Origin: Trichostrongylus colubriformis
Lineage: Eukaryota; Nematoda; Chromadorea; Rhabditida; Trichostrongylidae
NCBI GenBank assembly: GCA_963978905.1
Contig: OZ022260.1
Span: 36,659,326 to 36,723,325, forward strand
Reading direction: 5' to 3'
Length of the DNA: 64,000 nucleotides
Below, in pieces: positions 33,990 to 45,389 of the stretch (positions within the stretch are counted from its first letter, which is position 1; each line of letters opens with the position of its first letter). Both the position numbers and the translations under genes were made by a program. The notes beneath the pieces are model-generated. The model did not search any database. It was not told where the DNA came from and worked only from the letters and a program-made list of their open reading frames with translations.

Positions 33990-34401
33990 GTAAAATGGGT
34001 TGCTGCGCCGAATTGGTACAAATTGCGCCTGATTTGACGCGAAAACGAATGGATGATGGACTATTACAGGATAAATGTAGGCGTGAGCTTATGGCAATTA
34101 TGCGCTATGCGGAATTACTCACGGCTGCTGTTCGGCTTTATACGTTATACCCGAACTTGAGCCCTTATACCCAAACTTGAGCCGTCAGTCACGTCAGGAT
34201 TTGTTAGTTTTCAAAACTCAGCCATATGCCCCTTTGTTCGCTCGTACGGAACTTGCGCTAGTCTGACCATGGAAGAACCCCACAAATTATAATGAGGGCT
34301 GAGCGCACTCTACAGAATCTTTAGTTCTCATCCGAGATTTCCTTTATTATTAGAAGATTCCCCTCAGAACTGCATGAAGCGTCGCTATTTATATGAGGTT
34401 C

Positions 34402-34486
34402 TATAGTTCGTCGTAAGCTTCAATCACAGACGATACGGCAGTAAGAGTGTTCGCCACGAAGCCGAAAAGTCCATTCGAAAATATAC
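34402..34486 (-). CDS. Putative terminal exon ...VIEAYDEL, module B
   Basis: Minus-strand frame ending FVANTLTAVSSVIEAYDEL and TAG (34402-34404), matching the A and C copies. An acceptor-like CAAG lies at its 5' edge. Its connection to the four upstream exons is inferred from order only. Confidence 0.35.
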
Positions 34487-35160
34487 CTTGATTCACAGCG
34501 GGTTTACCTCGGGGACAAGAAGTCCTGCTCACAGCTTTAATCCCGGTCAAACATTGCGCTGGGAAACTTTTTTAATAAATGCAACCCTCCCTCCACCTCC
34601 CCCTCCCCGAAGCGAATATCGATGCATAGCCTAGGCCATCCTACGATGGGCTTAGGCTAAAAACCCTATCTGAAGGCTAGGTACTTGTTTTCAGAAGAAT
34701 TGAATGCGCTGGACTCACCGTAATGGTACTATTATGTGAGGATTAGTGAGAAGCTACATTCATTCGCATGTTAGTTATCTAAAGTACACGTTTTGATAGG
34801 CCACTATTGCACTGCGCGTAATATAATACCATAGTTTGGACGTACTTGAGAGGTCATTCATGTTATCAGTCAAATACAACCAAGTCTCCTTCCATTTAGT
34901 TTTATGGCAGTCCTTCACACGAAATTCAATTCAGTAAATGAAGCCGCTCAAGGACTGAGAAATGGCGGAATTCGCTTTAAAGAGCTTGCCGTGATCATGT
35001 ATAACAACTGATTGCGTCACTCAATGTCGGTCGGTACGACCCTCATCGACGTAGCCAAATGGCTTCCACGAACACGGGGGTCTACTGGTCAACGTGGTCA
35101 GGCGCCCTCTTGAAAGTGTCAATGGTCGCTGAAGCACTACTTTTGATATTTACAACTTAC

Positions 35161-35710
35161 AAATCTCTCGGCTCTCATGAAAGGGTACTTCAGAGCTCCC
35201 TCCACCTTTTCTTCCATCGTTGCGTTATCGCTCTTTATGAACACCCTGAAATCATTCAAACTCGGTAAAAGTGCATAAAGTGTTTCAAAGTGGTTTAAAT
35301 ATACTTTCTGCGACGGATCTTAAAGTCAGCTGTCGTACTGTATTGCTCAATTGCTTCTTTCAGCGCATCAGGTACAATATTCTCATCCCAGATCTGTGCA
35401 TCGATTTGATTAAGTTGCGAGAGTGCATCGAAAGGACCTTACTCAAGGTAATCGCAACAGATAATAATGAATGACCAGCTTATGACTCCAGTTTCCATTC
35501 ATCTTCGCGAATGTCGAGTTCAGGGCAGGCATGAGTTCTTCTGTGGTCTTTGTTTCTGTCTGTTGTTCGGTGTCTGAAATTTGTTTTATTGTAAATCTGA
35601 AGTGGATTCGGATGACTTGGTCAACCATCGGGAAACGTTAATTAGAAGCGCTCACCTGCACTGTAGGTATTTCCTAGGAATACAACAAGCACTGCGACGA
35701 TGAGCAACAT
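35161..35710 (-). CDS. Small secreted protein, module B (exons 1-4)
   Basis: Exons 35656-35710, 35476-35573, 35305-35393 and 35161-35245 on the minus strand, with the same phases as copy A. The signal peptide begins MLLIVAVLVVF. Exon 2 has three more codons than in A (TETKTTEELMPALNSTFAK), exon 3 reads IWDENIVPDALKEAIEQYS, exon 4 VFIKSDNATMEEKVEGALKY. Sequons NST, NWS and NAT are kept. Amino-acid divergence from the A copy is concentrated in exon 2, typical of a secreted family under diversification. Function unknown; a divergent ASP-related family is a possibility. Confidence 0.65.
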
Positions 35711-36188
35711 TTTGAATGTGGCAATTTTGTTTGGCTGTCTCACCCTATTTATTTGGAAGCTGACTGTGCTTACACAAATTTCATATTTGCACAATCATTC
35801 TACCGAATTTTTAGTTCAACAAGTTGTTTTCAACCAAATATCCCCGTGGCATTGCCATTTCATTGCTCAGATGTGCTCTCTGAGATTGATTTACGAGAAC
35901 GTAACAATAAATTCATTTCCAAAGGGGAAGCTGTCGCACTGCTACACGGATGACTTGATTTCACTTTATAACGTACTCCTGTTTGAAGGCATCTGGCAGT
36001 AACCCTAGCACGGCCACCATATTAATAGTTGTAGATAAAATAAAATTCTGCAAGTTGTTAAAGAAGGTGATAAATATGTAAATGGAAGTGGAATTTTCTC
36101 TATGCATGAACGTATTCGCACCTTATCACTGATTTGAACACTCTGATTGCTAGCATTCATGCACCATGATGAAAATTTCTTTTAGTTA

Positions 36189-36331
36189 CAGTCCAGTTCC
36201 CGACGCCTGGCAGGGCGTGGCCCACTGACTCGGGTTAGTGGAGAGTGAGAGTGTGTGGCGGGGTGAGAGAGATCGATACACGTTCATCCAAGTCCGTAGG
36301 CCTCGCCCTGCCAGGCGTCGGGATTGGACTG
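36189..36331. mobile_element. 143 bp TA-flanked MITE private to module B
   Basis: Terminal repeats start CAGTCCAGTTCCCGACGCCT and its near inverse, about 30 bases long, flanked by TA (36187-36188, 36332-36333). Modules A (about 7180) and C (about 45245) lack it at the same position, giving empty sites. The TA target and CAGT start indicate mobilisation by a Tc1/mariner transposase. Confidence 0.8.
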
Positions 36332-36479
36332 TACCTAACCATCGACGAACGATGAGGTTGAATGGCTCCTCATGAGTCCCCTCAAGGTACAATTCGCTAT
36401 AATCAAAATGGTCTGACAAGAATAGACCCTCCTTGATGTACGACGATTAGAGTGCTAAAGATGATCAAACCGTGACGAA

Positions 36480-39243
36480 ACAACAAACCACAATTCCTCC
36501 TCAATCTCACTACAACGGCGGTGGCAACCACAGATCATTCGTCTCTCTTCCCTTTCACTTCCTTCCAGTCTCTGTTGTTCCCTCGCCTAGTGCTTCGCGC
36601 AATAAGGGTATGTCACTTTATGTCAGTATTTCGCACGACGACGAGCGGCGTACGAGCAGTGTATGCGAGCTATGCGAGTTGCGGTATTTTGATCTAAGAA
36701 CGATTACACGGTAATGCTAGAGGCGCGATACGCAGTTGACTTAAAATCGCTTCAAGACCCAACAACATGGCTCCTTCAGCTTGTCCTCATTGCTTCGCTT
36801 GCGACATGCCTCAGTGCGAAATCCTGACATAAGCGTCTAAGCGCAATATGGCATGTGAAAATTACCAGAAGAGTCCAAACTTATGTGGACGAAACGGTTT
36901 TCCCCACTTGTTTTTTACCCGCTAGCTAATTGAAGTTTTCGGTAGGTACAAAGTGGTACGACTGTAAAGTTTCGCTTCCTCTTATGATGCGAGGAAATGT
37001 TAACGAAGTGCAAAAACAAGAGGTGACGTGTTACTTAAAATCTGCATTTATCGTATCGTAAACAAAGTCAAGTATCAAGATGAATCCAAAATGTACGATG
37101 TAAATTATGCAAATATACGCCCTGAGATATTGACAAAATCCATGAACCAGTCAAAAAGCCTTGATAGTTCCATATCCGGAATATTCGTCAGCTACTGCAT
37201 AGTTACTTGACCTTGTTTAAGGTTAATGCAGATTTTGAGCTACATATGACCTCTTCATTTTCGCACCTCGTTGTCTCTGCTTCGTACTATAGGTGCGAAA
37301 TTTCCATTCGTACCACTTCATGCACAAAAGACATTTTCCAATGGTGAGAGTGACAACCCACCCCCAGTTCTACTGACCCTCTGGATATCTGATACTGATG
37401 ACCTGCAGAACCCAGTCGAGGTGCATTTCGGTATTTGCCATCAAAAAAGTTCACTGCTAGCTAATCAAATCGTGTACCAAGAGGATTGATTTTGACGAGC
37501 GGCACCAGACTAGCGACTTGATCTCGCAAGGGAAGAACCGGGATGTGGCTGTTTGTAATGGGATAACATAGGATCCTGTAATGTAATGTAATGGGATCCT
37601 ACGTGTATTCGGACCGTGATCTTAAATCTGCTTTAAATTAGCGAAACGATTCTCTCAGCAGAGTTAAAAGGTCCTTTTTCGACGAATGTTGGCTCGAGCA
37701 CCCCACAGGATTCCGGACCGTCATACCTATACTTCTGTTTTAATACTGCCGTATTTTGTTGTTCCTTTTTGCATAAGACATTGGCGAACTGCGCACTTTC
37801 CAATCGATAACTTTGAAAGCGTCAGTGTTTCCCCATGACTAGTAATGAACCACTACGTTTTAAAGTGCAAAATATTCCGCCAGGAGCAGCAAGTTCATGC
37901 AACCGTTATTCTTATCATTAAAGACAGATTTATCCGTCTGGCTTATGTAATAATGTAATTGTGACTGTGTGTTTATGTATGTAATTGCACCTAGCATCGG
38001 CATTCCAGATTATACTCGTGACTCCATCCTCCGCATCCTTTCGCTTAGGTACTTCAAATTCTGTGCCGTCATACTCACGGTATGCTTCTGGTCACGTTCC
38101 TATGCGTGAGATTTCGAAACGCCAGCACAAATTTGTTTTCCGTCACATTTGGTGATTTTGTGAAGCCATAGACTGTTACTAAATTGGTTCAATTCCATTG
38201 TGAGAGGCTCTTATGTTTCACTCATTTTGTGCTGGAATAACACATTCGATATGAAATGTTGAAATCATTGTGGCTAAAACTGAAAATGTTCCTGGTTACG
38301 CGGCTAGCTTCTCGTTACGCGGTTAAGCTTCTCTCATGATATGCTTCTGGTTACGCACCCATGCGTGAGATTACGTTACATTTGGTGACTATTTGGGAAG
38401 CGTTAGACTGTGACGAAATTGGTTTTATTCGTTGAGCCTATTGTGGAAAGCTTTTATGTTTCAGTCATTTTGTGCTGGAATACCACTATTCTCGTGACTC
38501 CATCCTCCGCTCCCTTTCGCTTGTGTGCTTTTAATTCGGTGTCGTCATACTCATGGTATGCTAGTGGTTACGCGCCCATGCGTGAGAACTTGAGCGTCTG
38601 CACAAATTTGTTTTCCGTCTTATTTGGTGACTGTTTGTGAAGCGATGAAATTGTTTTTCATTGCGCCCATTGTGAGAAGTTTTAATGTTTTAGTCATTTT
38701 GTGCTGGAATACCACAATCGATATGTAAAGTTGAAGTCATCCTGCTCTGGAAAGGAATTGCAAAAGGAAGAAAAAGGAATTGCACACGACAGTTGGAAAA
38801 TATCAAAATACGGCTTTATCAAAATAGGAGTGTTCTCTGCTCACACTTGAACAAAATGTGAAAACAGTGGCGTATCCACAAGGATCCAAACCATCGTCTC
38901 CAGTTTATGAGACATGACACTTAATTCTGTGCCACGCGGCTGCTGACAGTCCACTTTCGCGGTGTGTACTCGAGCCGGCGTTCGTTGAAAGAAGGCCTTG
39001 TAACGCCTCTCAGAGGATTGTTCTGAGAATTCGGAAAGCAGATTCGAGTTCTGCGTCCGAAAATAAGTCAGGGCCCATGTATCCCATTACAAACGACCAC
39101 TTCGACCTCGGGTATTTCTCTTATCAGATGCATGAGGCAACGCCGATACCCATTTGCAGTTTCCTTATCTATTGCCTATATATAAAGCGGAAGTTAGGTG
39201 TGTTCGTTTGTCTGTGTGTGTTGTCCGTTCGTCGCCCGATGCA
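36480..39243. other. Non-coding tail of module B
   Basis: About 2.7 kb without a supportable exon. It includes internal partial duplications around 38080-38640 (ATGCTTCTGGTTACGC and CCCATGCGTGAGA repeated), short CTCGCACC-type palindromes near 37260-37310, and is the parental form of the inverted copy at 47390-50195. Confidence 0.5.
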
Positions 39244-40030
39244 TTCTCAACTTAACCGCAGCCTGGAGAGGTCGGGCAAGTTAGGAATGGGTAGGGGCTA
39301 ACCTAAGCGTGCAGCGCACATAAGTACTGAGCCTAACCCGCTTACCGTGGACCGGGCTTGCGCGGAAGTCGATGGTTACACAACTTGAAATCCTCGCTCA
39401 GGTGCCAAAACTCGGGCAAGTCAGAAATGGGCTTGAAGAGGTCGAGAAAGTTAAGATTGGGTAAGGGCCAACCAAAGTGCGCGAAGCACATGAGAAATTA
39501 CCTAACTTCGTCCACCGCGGGCTGAGCTCGCAGTGAAATGAATGGGTGCTCAAATTTAAGACCTTGCTTGAGTTCTCAAAATCGGGAACGTCAGTAGTGG
39601 ATCTCTTGAGGTCGGGCGAGTTGGAATTAGTAAGGGTTCACCAAATGCGGATCACATAAGAAGCAAGTTAGGAATGGGGCCTGGGGAGGTTGCGCAAGTT
39701 AGGATTGGGTAGGGGCCGATCTAAGTGTAAAGAACACACAAGAACTCAGCCTAGCTACACCCATCATGGGCGAGGCTTGCGCGCGAATCGATGGGTGCTC
39801 AATAATAAGTCCTTGCTTGGGTTCCAAAATGGACAGGTCGGGCAAGTTAGGATTCGGTAGAGGCTGAACAAAGTTGTGGAGCACATAAGAACTAAGCCTA
39901 GCTCCCTTTCGTGAGCAGGGCTTGCACTATAATGCTCGATGCTAATATTTTAGTCCTCGCTTAGGTTCCAAAAATAGCCTATGCAGCGGGAATAGATGAG
40001 TTTAAGGTAAGCCGTGTTTTAATGTAAGAG
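39244..40030. repeat. Tandem array of ~150-190 bp satellite-like repeat
   Basis: At least five head-to-tail monomers, marked by GAGGTCGGGCAAGTTAGG-like words at about 39271, 39437, 39609, 39686 and 39834. Each is followed by AGCACATAAGAA-like and GGGCTTGC-like words. Monomers are diverged and unequal in length. This is the best-ordered stretch of the family in the window. Confidence 0.7.
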
Positions 40031-40636
40031 TTGTAGGAGATCCCCCATGAGAGTAGCGCGTATTTAAGGTTGAAGATACCTACCACAAAATAGCAATTAC
40101 TCTCCAGAATGGTTCATAAACTGGGTGGAGGTAAAATTATCGGTTTTTACGCAGAGAACCGTTAAGGGTTACTGAACCGAATCCTTAAGTAAATGAATTC
40201 GCAGAGGTAAAGGTTTTACAGGGTCATAGGCTACCGATCGATACTGGTCGAAATTTCCAGTTCTAGGCGAAGACGCCAAAATGTTGGCCTCGTATGCAAT
40301 AATATCGAGAATCTTTGAACGGCTTCCGTAAAATGCTCACTGAATTTCACTGTGATTTGGTCTGATGGATGCCCAAGTCTCGTATCAATATACTCAATAT
40401 ACTCAGTCTCCTATCTCTTATCCGTCCTCTTTTCTCTGTGTATTCCTAAAACTCGTTCGTTCATATTGAAGTTGCGCTCTCCGTCTAAGGAGTATTTCTA
40501 ATGCTTTTAATTTTTCGGAAGCCCTGTTCACTAGAAAAGAACTGCAGCGTATGGAGAATCCTTTCTCTCTTGAACGCTATGCGGTATAGAGTTGCGTTGA
40601 GTATTTATTCAGTAACTTGGGAAATGAGCAGTCAGT

Positions 40637-40898
40637 TTAGTCTGCTATTTTGTTGACTGCTTTCCAATAACTAGGTCTTGTAGGATCGATATCCCTGTAG
40701 AGGCACGCAACAGTCAGGACATCGTGTGCACCCTTCGTATCGTACATTCCATTGCATGCGTAGTGCGTGTACCAGGGAAGACGGCGAAGCTGAACAGGTA
40801 TGATTTGTCATTTTTCGGCTAGAATCAGACGCAGTCATTGATGACATGGAGTCGAGTGAAACCATTTTCTGATAGATGGATTTGAGCCAAGACATTGA
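40637..40898 (-). CDS. CAP/ASP-like C-terminal exon pair, module C
   Basis: Exons 40846-40898 and 40637-40789 on the minus strand. The last exon starts LRRLPWYTHYACNG and continues DVLTVACLYRDIDPT past the point where A and B stop, ending KAVNKIAD and TAA at 40637-40639. The first exon has net minus three bases relative to A, keeping the frame. The pattern matches the A and B copies and the CAP-like H...W...C and V-A-C-x-Y spacing. Confidence 0.5.
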
Positions 40899-41431
40899 CT
40901 GAGGAGTGCTCAAAGGCACCGGAAGGAGTAATTGCAGAATGTGGAATGTAAGAAGAGAGATGCTCAGCAGTGCAAAACGAATGAATCAAGAAATAGGATC
41001 CTGAAAACTGTGGTAAAGAGCCTGTAAAGATGGGAATTCTTGAAGTAAAGAGTAATGTCACTTCGTCTCCTCAAGGAGGAAATTGCTGTCAAAGACTCGT
41101 TTCAACTCCCACAAAGCAGCAAGGTGTCTCAGAATGCAGAAATCGCTATATTCGTCCATAACATGGCATTTGGCAGCGATAAGAAAAAGCCGCGTACTAT
41201 ACCTATATTAGTGTCGGTCAAAGGAAATCCTCTGTGCAGATTGGGAAGCGACATTATGAACGGGAGCCACGAAGTACGCCATCGCTCTCTCATCGACACC
41301 CTCTAATGCTATCCCACCAATGTTCTAGACTTCACATTGCTCGAAGGATTCATGTACGGAAGAATGTGTTCCCCTAATATAGATGTATTTATGTTGTAGC
41401 TGCTTAATAAGAGCTGCATGCTAAGTTTTAC

Positions 41432-41671
41432 GCGAAAAAAGTGAGAATTCAGAAAGGATATAGCTCCTCAAAATGGTGGCCGAGGGTAAGGCCCCAGAGT
41501 AAATGCCCGCCCCAACGTCCGCCGCGGTCAACACGAAGAGTGGGAGTGTTTACGTATTCTCTTCCTCCTATGCGTATTCAACCGGAGACGACGGAGCAGG
41601 TATTTACTCTGAAGCTCCGCCCCCTCGGCCACCATTCAGAGGCTGTATCTTAGTCGGATTCTCACTTTTTA
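41432..41671. mobile_element. Terminal-repeat MITE, module C copy
   Basis: GCGAAAAAAGTGAGAATTC at the left and GGATTCTCACTTTTTACG at the right, a slightly degraded version of the module A element at the same module position. Confidence 0.55.
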
Positions 41672-41782
41672 CGTAAAACTTTGCAGGCATCTCTTGTCAA
41701 GTAAAGACAACATGAGTGCATGGGTAACAGAGAGACTCGTTTTTTCTGTGCAATATTTCTTCTACCAACAAAATATATGCCG

Positions 41783-41911
41783 ATGGCTAGCGAGGATGAA
41801 CTTGCTGCTATCTACCCTTTCGTGGAAAAACATTCTTATAAATTCCATCTTGATCCATCTTTGATCGCAAATCTCGAGAAAGAACCCACTACATACATCC
41901 GCTCATCATGA
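41783..41911 (+). CDS. Conserved 42-codon plus-strand frame, module C
   Basis: ATG 41783 (or in-frame ATG 41777) to TGA 41909-41911. Sequence starts MASEDELAAIYPFVEKHSYK and ends YIRSS. It is the most intact of the three copies. Frame, length and C terminus are conserved with A. Confidence 0.45.
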   Translation: MASEDELAAIYPFVEKHSYKFHLDPSLIANLEKEPTTYIRSS

Positions 41912-41984
41912 CAGAAATTTCTAAAGCCGATCCACAACAAGAGTCAAATTTACCAGACACTGATGCGGAGTCAAAGCCGTTGTG

Positions 41985-42620
41985 TCGCCGCACTCATGCA
42001 GGTGATATTTTCCTGCCGTGACCTCGACACTAGACGGTTCAGAGACAAACTTCTGCGTACCCTGTGTATTCGAGGCTGCCGAGAGCGCGGGAAATCGCAG
42101 GAGTCAAGGGGGAAGACGGCATTTTCGCTTTTTTGTATTCGTCATCTTGTGGATCGGGATCCAGGAAGCCCCTCGTGCCTGATAGTCTCATCACGTCGTC
42201 TCGGACCTTCTGCGACTTCTATATCGAGGTCACTAATTTTCCATCACTGTAGAAGCCACTGACTCAAGCGTCAGTCATGTCTGAACTTCTCAATTCTCCG
42301 ACAGTAGCCATGGGATTGGAACAAGCCCTAGCAGTGTTATTGTTACTACTCATACTGTTCCTGTATTCTCTCACTGTAATTCACTAGTTATTTGGTATTC
42401 ACGTATCGAATCGCGGAGGACAAGCTAAGGAAGACGTGGTATTCGGAACCCGAATATTTCTGTAGTCTGGTTTTATACTCCTTACCGTCAGAAGCCATCG
42501 TCACTTCATCAGAGCGCTTAGTTTAGTAATGTACGGTATTGAAAGGACGCGGTGACCTCTTCCTGATGTGAGGCCCTTTCAGCCACACTCTGACGCTCAG
42601 GAGAACGTCATCACAGAGGT
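41985..42620. repeat. Insertion private to module C
   Basis: About 640 bases lie between GATGCGGAGTCAAAG and GAGGTCATTAACTTC, which are adjacent in modules A and B. No clear terminal repeats or target duplication were found by eye, and no gene is supported inside. Confidence 0.5.
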
Positions 42621-43463
42621 CATTAACTTCTTAACTTACACAAAATTGTACAGACGGAAGTTTAAACAAATCAGGTAAAATGGATCGCTGGGCCGAATGG
42701 GTACAAATTACGCCTGATTGGCTTTGTCACGAAAACGGATATCATATTACGACCAACATGCTGAATAACTCCTCGTGGGCAAAGTTTCAGCAAAAAATGA
42801 TTCCTTTTCCATCTGCCTGCTCTGAGATTGCAGTTGACGAGTGGATATTGCCGTTACCTTCGCGTCATAAATCGTGAAGTCGCGCATCCTTCACCCGTCG
42901 ACTCACACACACAACAGATAAAAAAGGTGCTATCGCAATGAGAAGTCAAGTTTTTTTTTGTCTTAGCTCTAGGAGGGCAGATCACCACTTCCCTCGTCCG
43001 TTAAGTCTTAGACAAAAACATACCCTCGTAGAAGTAGACTGACACATCAGTATGCTTAGGTGTTCACCATTACAGAAAATGGCTATCACTTACACGTGGA
43101 TTACTTGAACGAAGGGCAGAGCCACAAATACCCTCGGACAGCGTTGCCATCAGCGACTACAGAATAAATTTTGGCGTGAGCTTACGGCAGTTGTGTGCCA
43201 TGCAGAGTTACATACGGCTACTGTGGTTTTATACGTGATACCCAAACTTGTGCCGTCAGACACGTCTAGCTTCAAAACTCTGCTAAATGATCCCTCGTTT
43301 GCTCGTACGAGACCCGCCCTAGTCTGATCATGGAAGAGCCGCACAAAGTGTAATGAGGGTTGTGCGCACTTTATGAAATACTTAGTTTCCTTCTGAGTTT
43401 CCCATATGATAAACAGATTTCTCTCAGAGCTACACAAAGCGTCACCTTACTGATATGACGGTT

Positions 43464-43546
43464 CTATAGTTCGTCATAAGATTCAATCACAGGCGATATG
43501 GCAGTAAGACTGTTCGCCAGCGAAATGTTCAAATTTAAAAATATAC
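43464..43546 (-). CDS. Putative terminal exon ...VIESYDEL, module C
   Basis: Minus-strand frame ending SLANSLTAISPVIESYDEL and TAG (43464-43466), preceded by a GAGTAG acceptor-like site. Conserved with the A and B copies. Confidence 0.35.
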
Positions 43547-44098
43547 CTACTCCTTTCGTGGAGGGTGAACCTGGGGGACAAGAAGTCCTGCTCCCAACTT
43601 CAATCACGGTCAAGCATTGCGCTGGAAAAAGTTTTTGATGAATGCAACCCATTCCTCCACCTCCCCCTTCCCGAAGCGACTACCGCTGCATGGCCTAGGC
43701 CACCCTACCATGGGCCCCTTCTCGAAGCGACTACAGTGCAGTGCCTAGGCCACCCTACCATGAAAAACATGCCTAATGGCTACACATGTGTTTAGGAGAA
43801 TTGAATTCACTGAACCCACCGTACGGTACTACTGTGTGAGGATCAGTGAAAAGCTACATTCATCTGCAGACTGAGAAATGCCTAAAGACTGAGAAATGGT
43901 GGAATTCGCTCTAGAGAGCTTGCCGTGATCACGTATGACGACTGTCTGCATCTCTGAGTATCAGTCGGTACGACCCATCTCATTGAGACGTAGCCAAATG
44001 ACTTGCACGGACACGGGGGTCTACTGGTCAACGTGGCCAGGCGCCCTCTTGAAAGTGTCAATGGTGGCTGAAGCACTACTTTTGATATTTACACTTAC

Positions 44099-44644
44099 AA
44101 ATTTCTCGGCTCTCATGAAGGGGTTCACCAGAGCTTCCTCCACCTTTGTTGCCAACGGTGTTGTATCGCCCTTTATAAACACCCTGAAGACATTTAACTC
44201 GTTAAAAGTGCATAAAATGTTCAAAGTGGTATAAATATACTTTCTCCGACGGATCTTAAGGTTAGCTGACGTGTTGTATCGCTGCCTTGCTTCGTGCAGC
44301 GCATCAGATTCAATCCTCTCATCCCAGATCTGTGCATCAATTTGAATAGGTTGGAAAAGTGCATCGAAAAGACCTGACAAAAGTTAATCGCAACAGTGAA
44401 TGAATCACCAGTTTATAAGTCCAGTTTGCATGCATCTTCACAAACGTATAATACAGTTTGGGTATGAGTTCTTCTGTGGTCTTTGTTTCTGTCTGTTGTT
44501 TGGTGTCTGAAATTTGTTTTATTGCAAATCTGAAGTAGATTCAGTTGACTTGGTCAAACATCAGGAAACGTTAATTCAGAAGCACTCACTTGCACTGAAA
44601 GTGCCGCCGAGGAATACAACAAGCACTGCGACGATGAGCAACAT
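44099..44644 (-). CDS. Small secreted protein, module C (exons 1-4)
   Basis: Exons 44590-44644, 44409-44506, 44241-44329 and 44099-44183 on the minus strand with phases as in A and B. The signal peptide is MLLIVAVLVVFLGGTFSA. Exon 3 reads IWDERIESDALHEARQRYN and exon 4 VFIKGDTTPLATKVEEALVN. Compared with A and B, exon 4 is the most changed and has lost the NAT sequon. A one-base deletion just after exon 4 changes the frame of the following conserved sequence relative to A and B, so the 3' end may differ in this copy. Confidence 0.65.
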
Positions 44645-45389
44645 TTTGAATGTGGCAATTTTGTTCGGCTGACTCACCCTTTTTTATATGGAAGCTGACT
44701 GTGCACTTTACACCTTTTTTATATGGAAGCTGACTATGCACTTTACACAAAATTCATATTTGCTCAATCATTCTATCGAAACTTTAGTTCGAAAGTTCTT
44801 TTCGATCAAATGTCCCCGTGGCATTGCCCTTTTATGAATAGAAATCCTTACGTACTTTGCTCTCCAGAGATGTCCTCGCTGAAGTTGATTTATGAGAACG
44901 TAACAATAGCTCTCTTCCTAACATCGGAAGCTGTCGCACTGCTACACAGCTGGCTTCATTCCTCTCTATAAGGTACCTCCTGTTCAAAGGCATCTGACAG
45001 TAGCCCTGGCGCGGCCACCATATGAACAGTTCCTGATAAAATCTGCTCAAGGCAGTGGCTGCTGAAATTTTGCTACTTGTTAAAGAAAGTGGTGAAGATG
45101 TAAAGGGAGGTGGAAATAGAGAAAAAACTTAATGGACCTCTACCGGTATTTTTTCTAGGCATGAACGTATTCGCATCCTATCATTGAATTGAACGCTCTA
45201 ATTGCTAGGTTTTATGCACCATGAAGGAAATCTCATGTACGTATTTATCCATCAACGAATGATGAGTTTCAATGGTTCCTCATAAGGCTTTCAAAGTACA
45301 AATTGCATTGATCAAACTGATTTGACAAGGCTACACCATTACTGAGTCACGACGATTACAGTGCTTGAAATGATCAAATCCTAACGGAG

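Larger units (their letters stand above)
30575..39243. repeat. Segmental module B
   Basis: Paralogue of module A over its whole length and of module C from about 31370. Differences that are private to B are a 143 bp MITE at 36189-36331, enlargement of the terminal-repeat MITE to 32512-33625, and a frameshift in the plus-strand mini frame. Confidence 0.7.

Noticed and set aside
34150..34190. ACCCAAACTTGAG, resembling the nematode spliced leader
   Set aside because: Only part of the leader is similar, the other modules differ at this site, and no Sm site or donor context follows.
39244..40030. CRISPR-like direct repeats
   Set aside because: Units are long, diverged and contiguous, without short identical repeats and unique spacers, and the genome is eukaryotic.
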